Made by a program: the position numbers and the translations under genes
DNA from: Hymenoscyphus infarciens
Taxonomy: Eukaryota > Ascomycota > Leotiomycetes > Helotiales > Helotiaceae
Reading direction: 5' to 3'
Assembly (NCBI GenBank): GCA_001414345.1
Contig: LLCB01000528.1
Location: 1-25,609, forward strand
DNA: 25,609 nucleotides
The notes under the pieces: model-generated
Told to the model about the DNA's origin: nothing
The model's database searches: none
Seen by the model: only the letters and a program-made list of their open reading frames with translations
In this document: positions 10,621 through 19,690 of the stretch, piece after piece
Layout of the letters: each line of letters opens with the position of its first letter
Position numbering within the stretch: the stretch's first letter is position 1

Positions 10621-13420
10621 GCGACGAAGACTACTTATATAAAATTATTAAGAAGAGAAGAGTCTAAAAGAATCTAAGTAACCGATTAAGTAGAGAGAGA
10701 AACTAGCTTAAGAGAGTAGAGATTTATATAAGTATTTTATTTAATAGATAAGCGTATTATATAAATCTTAATTATATAATATAGAAATTAAGTATTATAT
10801 ATATTAGTAATAACTATAACTATATATACTTCTTTAAGTAATAAGTAGAAGACTAATATATATTAGCTAAGGCTAAAGACGTATAAGTACGCTACTATAG
10901 CTATAAGTACTTAAGAAGTATTATAATAATTCTAGCTAGATTTTTTCTAACTACTCTAGTTAATTCTACACTTAGATTTAGCTTAGACCTCTTAGATCTC
11001 TTTAATTATATTTTCTTATAAAGTCTAATTAGTAAATTCGCTTAAGCTTATACTCTTTAAGAAAATTATATAGCTTAAGAATATCTTTATATCCTAGATC
11101 TTAAGAAACTATAAGAATATACTTATTTCTATTAGCTAAAAGCTATATAGCTATATAAGAATCTAATAAACTAAGAGCTATAAAAGTTAATAAGTAATAA
11201 ATAAAAAAAGGATTTTAAAAGCCTATTATAAATAGCTAAAGTATATTTATTAGATATTTATCTAGCTTACTTTTACTCTTTTAAGTCTAAAATAAGAGAA
11301 GAAAAAATATTATATAATATTATAATAGATAGTAATTTCTAGTAAAAAAGAAAGAAAGAGAGAGAAGACTAACTAGCTAGAGTAGTTATTACTAAAGAGA
11401 AATACTTTATACTAGATTAATAAGCTATTAATTCTTAATCCTAGAATAAGAACTAGAAAGAGAATAAAGGAGTAGATAGGTATCTATACTACTTCTAAGT
11501 ATAAGACTTTATAAAAAAGATAGCTAAGAAGTTTAAGAGGCTAGATTAGACTAGCTTAATAAACTACGTATATTATTATAATACTAGCTTATACTTTATA
11601 AACCTTTATTAGAGTAAAAGGTTTAATAGAACTTATTATCTTATAAAGTCTATAATAAAGTTACTTCTAAATATATCTAACACTTATATTATTTTATAGT
11701 ATAATATTACTTATGTCTTTAGCTCTTATTTAAGGAAAAATTATCTAAAATCAACTATATAACTATAGTATACTATAAATATATTCTATTAGCATTTATA
11801 TATACTATCTTACTAGCTTAAATAGAGACTAGACTATACTTTATATCTTAGAAGAGGGAATAGAGAAGGTATTAAGAGAGACTAGGTATATAAGGCTTAT
11901 CTAGTTAGTTTATATTAATATTTATTATTAATAAGCTATATTATATAGTTAAATATATAAATAGTATATAAGGCTATACTTATATAACTTATACTTAGGA
12001 AAACTCTAAATAAAAGATATAAAGAGGCTGTTTAACTCCTCTCTAGTACTTAGATAATCTTTAAAGATATATATAAGTACCTTTAAGTATTATAACTAGA
12101 AGATATATAAGGTATATTAAAGTAATATATAGAACAATAGTAATAATAGTTTATAAAGAAAAGTTAGGCTAGCCTTCGCTTATAAGTAGTAAGGCTTTAT
12201 AAGAAACTTTTTAGACTTCTTTAATATAAGGTAAAAGAATCTAAGTTCTTTAATAAAACCTTTACCTAAAATCTAGCTAGTATTGAAATTCTATATACTA
12301 TATTAATAAGATAACTATATTAGAAGAATATAAAGTATATATACTATAGTAGTAGTAAATATATAATTTAAGAAATAAGAGATAATATTAAAAGAGAGTA
12401 TAATACTTAGTTAGAAAAGGATAATATAATATAAGAATAGTAGAAGGAGGATAATAAGAAAGGCTTATATATATAGTATAAGAAATCGTAATAATAGTAG
12501 GAAATTAATATTAAGGTTAAGAACCTATATTACTAAGTAGTAGCTTAGGTCTAATAGTTATAAAATATTAGAAATCGTTTTAATATATAAGGAATAAAAA
12601 AAGTAGTAATATATTTTAAGATATTATAGAAAAAGCTTCTAAAAATTAAAGTAAGTGTAAAAAAGCTTAAAAAGCTTATTATATAATTACTTATAAAAGA
12701 AAGACGCTTAGAAATTATATTAATAGAGATATTAAATTCTACTACTTTAAAAAAGTAATTAAATAGGATAATATAGCTCTTTAAATTAATAGAGGTTTTA
12801 AGACTAGAACTTATTAGAGAAGATAAAGCGAATATTAGAGAGTCTCTAAGTTTCTTATCTAATCTTTAAATATTATAAGAAATTAAGGTAATATAGAGAG
12901 AATAGAGAGTTATTAAAGAGATAGAGTTTTTAAAGTAAGAGTAGTATTAAGTTACTATTTAGTATTTAGAGATATAGTAGATACTTTTAAAATAAAGACT
13001 ATAATATAAAGAATAGTATTAGTAGGTAAGAGAATAAATTATATATAGGTTAATAATAGAGAAGTTATTATCTAAGTATAATATAAGGCTAGTAACTAGT
13101 AGTTTAAAAATAAGAATTAATAGTAAGTAGACTATAAAAACTTAAAAGAATAAAGAGCTAATTATATTATAGATATAATTAAAAAAGTTTCTATAAGTAT
13201 ACCTAGTTATATATTAAAGAAGTTAAGCTTATATATAGATATAAGAAGTTAGTTAAGTAGAGATAGAGAGAGAAGAGAAGAGAGTAAAAAAAGTAATATA
13301 AGTAAAGCTAGTAAAGAGAATAAGAAGAAGGTAGAATAATATTTAGACGAGGTTAGAGAACTAGAAATTTAAATAAATAAGAATAGTATAAAATAGGGTT
13401 TATAATAAATTAAGTCTATA
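10621..13420 (+). pseudogene. Large degraded plus-sense coding relic (unknown)
   Basis: The plus strand is purine-rich through most of this 2.8 kb, strongly so from 11300 to 11550 and from 12300 to 13390, which suggests former coding on plus. About 12550-13390 reads as a long Lys/Glu/Gln-rich, coiled-coil-like segment when TAA/TAG are taken as former Gln/Trp. At about 10885-10935 the reading Val-Arg-Tyr-Tyr-Ser-Tyr-Lys-Tyr-Leu-Arg-Ser could be a mutated Cys/His cluster such as a BED or C2H2 finger, but this is a guess because RIP turns both Cys and His into Tyr. CpA/TpG survivors are somewhat enriched at 11690-12284. The relic ends beside the TA tract that starts array 2. It may be a DNA transposon, but no DDE or hAT signature was found. 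Confidence 0.4.
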
Positions 13421-13435
13421 AATAATGTTTTAGCT

Positions 13436-14382
13436 AAATAGATATATATATATATATATATTTAGATATCTTTTTAGTAGATAGTCTACTAATAAGATTA
13501 GAAGAATAATACTATATATATCTATATATTACTAGTTTATTAATAGACTATCTACTAGAAAAGTAAGAAGAATAGATTCTAAATATATATACATTTAAGT
13601 ATCTTATTAGTAGATAGTCTACTAATAAGATTAGAAGAATAATACTATATATATTTAGATATCTTATTAGTAGACAGTCTACTAATAAGATAAGAAGAAA
13701 TAAATACTAAATATATCTATATATTACTAGTTTATTAATAGACTATCTACTAGAAAAGTAAGAAGAATAGATTCTAAGTATATATATATTTATAAGTATC
13801 TTATTAGTAGATAGTCTACTAATAAGATTAGAAGAATAATACTAAATATATATATATATATTACTAGTTTATTAATAGACTATCTACTAGAAAAGTAAGA
13901 AGAATAGATTCTAAATATATATATATATATTTAGATATCTTTTTAGTAGATAGTCTACTAATAAGATTAGAAGAATAATACTATATATATCTATATATTA
14001 CTAGTTTATTAATAGACTATCTACTAGAAAAGTAAGAAGAATAGATTCTAAATATATATACATTCAAGTATCTTATTAGTAGATAGTCTACTAATAAGAT
14101 TAGAAGAATAATACTATATATATTTAGATATCTTATTAGTAGACAGTCTACTAATAAGATTAAATGAAATAAATACTATATATATCTATATATTACTAGT
14201 TTATTAATAGACTATCTACTAGAAAAGTAAGAAGAATAGATTCAAAATATATAGTCTACTAATAAGATTAGAAGAATAATACTAAATATATATATATATA
14301 TATATTTAGATATCTTATTAGTAGATAGTCTACTAATAAGATTAGAAGAATAATACTAAATATATATATATATATATATATA
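13436..14382 (+). repeat. Palindromic satellite array 2, two alternating unit types
   Basis: About 14 palindromes occur at 60-72 bp spacing. Type A units read TATCTTATTAGTAGATAGTC plus the matching right arm, followed by TAGAAGAATAATACTA. Type B units read TTACTAGTTTATTAATAGAC, then TATCTACTAGAAAAGTAAGA. A centres are GATAGTC or GACAGTC; B centres are GACTATC, the opposite-strand version. A block starting at 13461 is repeated from 13930 (offset 469 bp): the TTTAGATATCTTTTTAG string at 13461/13930, the ACATTTAAGT/ACATTCAAGT pair at 13591/14060 and the GACAGTC centre at 13671/14140 all keep that offset. A short deletion disrupts the second copy near 14243-14252. The array ends in a long TA tract at about 14360-14382. 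Confidence 0.95.
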
Positions 14383-14918
14383 TTATTATTCTTATGCTAC
14401 GTAGGTCGTAGGCTAAGCTCTAAGAGTAAGTAGTATATCTTCTATTCTAGTTTATATAACCTTTTAGCTTATTCTTCTTTACTTCTTAAACTTCTTTATA
14501 AGTATAATACTTCTTTTCTTTAGTTCTTACTACTATCTATTTAAAGCTTATCTCTTTAACTTAGTAATATAGTAGAGAGGTATAGTAGGTTAGTATATTT
14601 AACCTACTAAAGTATATATTAGTAGTATAAAAGGTATATTTATCTCTAGAATTATTAAAGCTAAGGTTTTATCTTCTAGTATACCTTAGCTTTCTCTTTC
14701 TATTTCTCTCTTTCTTTTACCTCTTTCTTACTCTTCTCTCTCTTCTTAAGTAATTCTAGTACTAGTCTATACTCTTAGAGTCTCCTTAGCCTAAGTAGCT
14801 AAGTAGTTACTCTTAGTACTAGTTTCCTATCTACTAGTACTTCTCTTAGCTCTTATAAATCTCTAATCCTCTTCTTTAGAGCTCTTATAAGTTTATCTCT
14901 TTCTTATAAAATATTCTA

Positions 14919-15062
14919 GTAAAATAAGACTAGATATTCTACTATCTCTCTACTACTTATATAAATATACTATAGTATAACCTAGTTTTAGACTCTTTTT
15001 ATAAAGAGGAAGGCGTTTAGTCCTATTACTCTTATTTATACTTAGATAAGTAGTAAGCTCTT
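14919..15062 (-). other. C-terminal zinc-binding segment of the LINE ORF2
   Basis: Minus reading at 15003-15062 gives Ser-Leu-Leu-Ile-stop-Val-stop-Ile-Arg-Val-Ile-Gly-Leu-Asn-Ala-Phe-Leu-Phe, like the (Q)xRTGxxxLNAYL block. At 14919-14957 it gives Ser-Ser-Arg-Glu-Ile-Val-Glu-Tyr-Leu-Val-Leu-Phe-Tyr, like CGxxxETVEHxLxxC. The Tyr and Ser residues stand where Cys and His are expected, as RIP predicts. It helps place the element among Tad1-like LINEs. Confidence 0.75.
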
Positions 15063-15879
15063 TACTTTAGTAAGCCTCTTATAGACCTTTTATAGCTTCT
15101 ACTTATCTAGGTCTACTTTATTTAATACTTTTATATATTATATTAGATTCCTTTCTTAAGTTCTTCTTCTTTAAGTCTTTAAGTAGTTCTTCTATTCTAT
15201 AAGTATAGTATTATACTTAAATCTTACTCCTCTTACTCTCTACTCCTCTTCTTACTTCTATCTTACTATTTATAAGTATAGTATTACCTTTCTTACTTTT
15301 ATTAGTCTACCTCTCTTTCTCTTCTTTAGCTATATTACTATATATCTATAGATATTCTAGATTAGTTCTTCTAGCTTAGACCTTTAAAACTTCCTCTTAA
15401 AAGTAGCTACTTATAGATTAAGATATAAGTTAATTAATATATAGTCTACTTTAACTTCTAAGCTCTAAACTAGAGTAGCTTTATATACCTCTATTACTAC
15501 TTATAAGTATTCTAATTATTATATAGAGAAGCTTTTTACTATTCTCTTTATATTCCCTTCTTTTAGTATAGTATAGTATTATACTAATACTTTATATATT
15601 ATTATACTTCTTATTACTACTATATATATCTACCTTACTAGTCTACTTCCTACGTCTTTCTAGTAAGTCTTATAAGTATAAAGGTTTATATTATAAGCTT
15701 CTTTTAAACTCTTTCTTAGTATACCTTCTAGTTTAGTTTCTTATTAAGCTCTACTTTTAGAAACCTTATATACTTAACTAGTATAAGCCTTATCTCTCTA
15801 AACTAGACTATCTCTCTCTATAATACTCTTATTCTTATAAAGTATATAAGTACTATCTTTTCTAAACTAAAAGCTATCT

Positions 15880-16660
15880 TTTACTTATTTACTTACTTAT
15901 TATATACTTTTTAGACTATCTTAAATATCTTATAGTTTACTACTATACTTTTTAATATTATAAGTAGATTTATATTATTTATAAAGTCTATTATAATAAG
16001 CTTATTAATTCTTACTAAGTTCTTATATAGTATTAAAGTAAAGAGAATAAATAGTATTAATAATAGTACTAATCTTTATAAAATACCTTATTTAAGGTCT
16101 CTTTTATTTATTAATCTTCTATTAAAGAATAGTATAGCTCTTTATTTAAAAAGAAAGCTTCTTATTTATATTACTACTTATTATAGAACCTTCTTCTCTT
16201 TTAATATATAAAGTAGCTATATATAGTCTACTTAGTTAAAAGCTCTTACTATATCTAGTTAAGCTAAGAACGTGTAGCTCTTATTTTCTTATACTATATA
16301 TATACTCTCTATTACTATTCTAATTACTAGTTTTATATTTTAGTACTTCTAGTTACTTATCTATAGTCTTAGTAGTATTACTATATCTTCTATAAGCTAT
16401 ATAAGCTTTTATACTATTACTTTTTTAAGAATCTTACTTATAGTTAAGAGTAGAACTATTAGCTAGTAAGCCTCTACCTTACTCTACTCCTTAGTTCTTT
16501 TACCGAGTTTTCTTAGTACTACTACCTTTATATAGTAGAAGTAGAATAAGAAGTATTATAAATAGAAGCTTACTTCTACTATTATAATAAGTACTTTATA
16601 AAGTAGTTTATTATAGGCTTTTAAGAAGCTATTTACTAGTATATTAAATCCTAATACTTT
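15880..16660 (-). other. Reverse transcriptase domain relic of the LINE
   Basis: All core RT blocks fall in one minus frame: the KAPGPD-like block (Lys-Val-Leu-Gly-Phe-Asn), then Val-Leu-Arg-Lys-Leu-Gly-Lys, Ala-Tyr-stop-Leu-Ile-Val-Leu-Leu (AYRPIALL type), Leu-Asp-Ile-Val-Arg-Ala-Phe-Asn, Gly-Ile-Leu-stop-Arg-Leu-Val (GIPQGSP type) and Phe-Ile-Asn-Asn-Ile-Asn-Leu-Leu (FVDDINLL type). The two catalytic Asp of the FVDD box now read Asn-Asn, as G-to-A after T would produce. The enzyme is therefore dead both by stops and at its active site. Confidence 0.88.
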
Positions 16661-17519
16661 CTATAATACTAATCTTATAGTTATCTTAATATACTTCTTA
16701 GTTATATATTAGCTTACTAAGTATCTTTAAAAGAAGCTCTTAGTATTCTAGTCTCTATTAAGAATACTTAAGTAGTTAGCTATTAACTTTAAAAAGAACT
16801 TTTCTATAAAGATATAGGCCTTTTCTTAGTAAGTCTTATCTTTTATTCTATTAAGTAATATAAGTATTAGTAGTACTAGTACTTTTAGTCTTATATATTC
16901 TTTAAAGTATATCTACTTTTTAAGTATCTAGAGTTTCTTTTTATTCTTTACTACTTTTACTAGTATCTCTTTTTAAGTCTTTATCTTTATCTTTTTACTT
17001 ACTATTTAAAGTTCTTAAAAAGCGTTATTAAACTATTACTTTAAGCTCTTTATTTAGTACTTCTTTTAGATCCTTTTATATTTCCTTATCTTCTTTAATA
17101 CTTCTTTAATTTCTATATTCTACTAGAGCTATACCTTCTCTCTATCTAGCTTTTAGAGTAGTATTAAGGCCTTTATTATCTTTTAAAAGTCTTTTATAAG
17201 TCTTTATATTACTTTCTTAAGTTCTTATATATTTTAGATTATAAGTGTTTCTAAGTAAGAGGCTTCTACTTTAACTAAGATCTTATTTATTAGTCTCTAG
17301 CTAAATCTAGGTATCTATAGTACCTTTCTCTCTTCTTCTACTTTTATTATAAAGAGTTAAGCTATATAGTCTAATCCTAGTAGGTCTAGAGACCTTTACT
17401 AAGCTACTATATTCTTAGTAGAGAAGGTAAGGTTAGTTATAGAGTTATAAGAGCCCTCTCTTCTTTATATAACTTTGTTATAAAGTATATCTCTCTTTAG
17501 TACTTATAGTATAGTAAGT

Positions 17520-17760
17520 TTAAGAATAAGGTCTATATTCTTATTATATCTCTTATATATATCTTATAAAGAGTAATAAGTATTTAGGTTATCTATTATA
17601 AGTACTCTTCTTAGTCTTACTTACTAAAGTATATTCTTAATTAGTAAGTACTACTACTCTATCTAACTAGATTATATTATATCTTAAGTTTAAGAAGTAG
17701 TTAGAAGAGTCTCTTATACTATTCTATACTAGTTCTTAGATTACTAATATATTATATTTC
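17520..17760 (-). other. Apurinic-type endonuclease motifs of the LINE
   Basis: Minus reading near 17724-17753 gives Asn-Ile-Leu-Val-Ile-stop-Glu-Leu-Val-stop, matching the catalytic-Glu block (IQEPW type). About 130 bases later, Ile-Ile-Asp-Asn-Leu-Asn-Thr-Tyr-Tyr-Ser-Leu-stop matches a GDxNxHHxLW block with both His now Tyr and Trp now stop. The two blocks lie in different frames, so a one-base indel lies between them. Known: this endonuclease nicks the target for target-primed reverse transcription. Confidence 0.8.
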
Positions 17761-17959
17761 TTCTTATAATTTAAAGCTATATTAAGAGCTTCTAGTAGCT
17801 TCTTTATATTCTAGTATAGTACTATTATACTTATAATAGTTCTATAAGTAAGGTTTAAGTTACTTTTATTTCTTTTCTAGTTAAATCTCTTATTATACTA
17901 AGAGAGCTTCTTAGCCTCTTTAGTATAAATCTCTATCTCTATCTCTTTTTTAAGCTTTA

Positions 17960-19300
17960 TAAGCTCTCTTTCTAGCTAAAAGTAAATAGATAAAGTATCT
18001 CTATCTTACTCTCTTTTAAGAGTCTTTATAGGTTTATAAATATAGTTATCTTATTAAGATATTATTCTCTTATCTACCTATAGTATTACTCTCTTATATA
18101 GTACTTTTTTATAAATACTAGGTATTCTTCTTTATAATTCTTATACTTTACTAGGTATTCTTTTAAGTTCTTCTTACTAAAGTACTCTTTTTTATACTCT
18201 TTATACCTCTTATATATATACTAAGTGTACCTCTTATCTTATTTATAAAAGTATACTATATACCTCTACTTTTAATACTTATAATACCTCTATACTACTA
18301 CTTTTAAAGTATATCTTTTATATAAGAAGTATTATATCTCTTATAGTATTCTTCTTATAATATATAGCTTTCTTACTTTCTCTATTATTACTATTTTAAG
18401 AATATAGTTTCTTTAAGCTAGTCTCTCTTATCTCTAATACTCTCTATATCTATTTCCTTATTATATAATCTTTAATATCTTTATACTAGAAGCTTAAAAA
18501 ATACTCTATAATATACTCTCTTTTCTTTTCTTAAGTATATTTATTAGAGCCCTCTTTATAAGTATTATAAGCGTTTTTACTACTACTACTATTCCTTATC
18601 TAAATACCTTCTTTACTTAGCTATTATCTTATATATATCTTACCTACTTCTCTTCCTTAAACTATATAATAATATCTCTATTTTAGATCTTTTAAGCTAC
18701 TATTACTTCTATTTTATATTTATCTATATTTATAGCTCTATTTACTTCCTTTAATAATAGCTTATCCTTCTCTTTATCTATCTCTATTACTTAGACTATA
18801 ATCTCTCTAGTATATTTAGCTAGTATTATATATTCTCTTTATAATATAGCTACTATCTCTCTCTATAGTTCTCTAGTTATAGCTCTCTCTATCTATATTA
18901 GACTACGCTCTTTTATTCCTCTTATTCTCTTAACTATAATAGTAAGCTTCTTTTATAATATTCTATATATAATTATATTATCCTCTCTCTTTCTAGTTCT
19001 TCTATACTTAAGTACTTTTCTTACTACTTTAATAATTACTTTAATATCTCTTTTCTCTATTACTAAGTTAAGTATTATTTAGATTAAGCTCTTCTTTATT
19101 ATATCTATATAGTCTAATTCTCTCTTCTATCCCTTTATACTCTACTCTTTTTAGTTTATTATACTATCTTTATTAGTTATTAGTACTCTAAAGAGAGAGA
19201 TAGAGGCTTTTTATAAGCCTCTCTTTTCTCTACTACTACTACTATTATAATTATTTAATATAATTATAGAGTACTTTAGTCTCTTTCTAGACTATCTAAT
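17960..19300 (-). pseudogene. LINE ORF1 relic (gag-like), probable
   Basis: Upstream of ORF2 on minus, about 1.3 kb is strongly purine-rich. A frame in the middle part (about 18700-19020) reads Ser-Ile-Glu-Glu-Leu-Glu-Arg-Glu followed by many Lys, Glu and former Gln codons, suggesting a coiled coil. At about 18230-18320 Tyr, His-derived Tyr and Ser residues cluster at spacing that could be mutated CCHC zinc knuckles, but this is weak because Cys and His both become Tyr. Position immediately before the endonuclease ORF is as expected for ORF1, the RNA-binding chaperone of such LINEs. No ATG or clean boundary remains. Confidence 0.6.
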
Positions 19301-19353
19301 AGTTATCTAAACGTATTTTAAGGCTTTTAGAGTTACTTTATTAATTCTAAAAA

Positions 19354-19690
19354 AGTTATATATATATATATATATATTTAGATATCTTATTAGTAGATAG
19401 TCTACTAATAAAGTAAGAAGAAATAAATACTATATATACCTAGACATTATTAGCTTATTAGTAGACTGTCTACTAATAGAGTAAGAGAAGTAAAGACTAT
19501 ATACTTATATATATTTAAGTACTTATATCTTATTAGTAGATAGTCTACTAATAAAGTAATATAAATAGATTCTAAATATATATATTACTAGCTTATTAGT
19601 AGAAGGTCTACTAATAAACAAAGGAGACTAGGTTCTAAATATATCTATATATATTTTACTAGTCTATTTATAGGCTATCTACTAATAGTA
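19354..19690 (+). repeat. Palindromic satellite array 3, right of the LINE
   Basis: It begins with a TA tract and TTTAGATATCTTATTAG, the same entry sequence as array 2 type A units. Five palindromes follow near 19388, 19458, 19529, 19590 and 19660. The second retains GACTGTC, an unmutated TG centre; the fourth has an AAGGTC centre and the last is degenerate. Spacers include AAGTAAGAAG and AAATAAATACTATATA as in the other arrays. Together with array 2 it forms one satellite block split by the LINE. Confidence 0.92.

Larger units (their letters stand above)
14640..17870 (-). pseudogene. LINE ORF2 relic: endonuclease, reverse transcriptase, zinc-binding C-terminus
   Basis: The intact protein would make cDNA at nicked target DNA. 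Read on minus, codons match the family once CAG/CAA/TGG appear as stops, GAT/GAC after T as Asn, and CCA/GCA as Leu/Val. Motifs in order: Ile-Leu-Val-Ile-stop-Glu-Leu-Val-stop (ILAIQEPW type) at 17724-17753; GDxNxHHxLW type at about 17565-17593; KAPGPD type at 16616-16660; VVLRKPGK type at 16499-16525; LDVxxAFN type at 16223-16258; GIPQGSPLSPILF type at 16049-16087; FVDD type at 15962-15985; a post-RT Ile-Arg-Met-Leu segment at 15493-15516; and a LNAFLF plus CGxxxETVEHLVLxC-type end at 14919-15062. One frame runs from about 17590 through the RT to about 15500. Frameshifts are needed near 17610 and again upstream of 15062. No RNase H domain was recognised. Start and end are approximate. Confidence 0.85.
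14383..19353 (-). mobile_element. Tad1-like LINE (non-LTR retrotransposon), RIP-inactivated
   Basis: This ~5.0 kb element is read on minus. It has an ORF1-like region upstream (about 17960-19300) and an ORF2 with apurinic-type endonuclease, reverse transcriptase and a C-terminal zinc-binding segment. Both ends lie in TA tracts belonging to the palindromic satellite (about 14360-14382 and 19355-19375), so it inserted within the array, with target DNA related to (TA)n. The 3' end on minus runs into AGAATAATAATATATA; no poly-A tail is seen. Only five CpA/TpG survive (near 14395, 16273, 17245, 17477 and 18225). The endonuclease plus RT arrangement and the motifs fit the Tad1 clade of Pezizomycotina. 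The exact ends are estimates. Confidence 0.85.

Noticed and set aside
10621..13420. hAT or BED-finger transposase assignment
   Set aside because: The Tyr/Ser-rich cluster near 10900 could be a destroyed zinc finger, but Cys and His both become Tyr under RIP, and no hAT dimerisation or DDE block was found. Left as unknown.
14383..19353. LTR retrotransposon (Copia or Gypsy) for the central element
   Set aside because: RT motifs are of the non-LTR kind and an apurinic-type endonuclease lies upstream. No integrase, protease or terminal direct repeats were seen.
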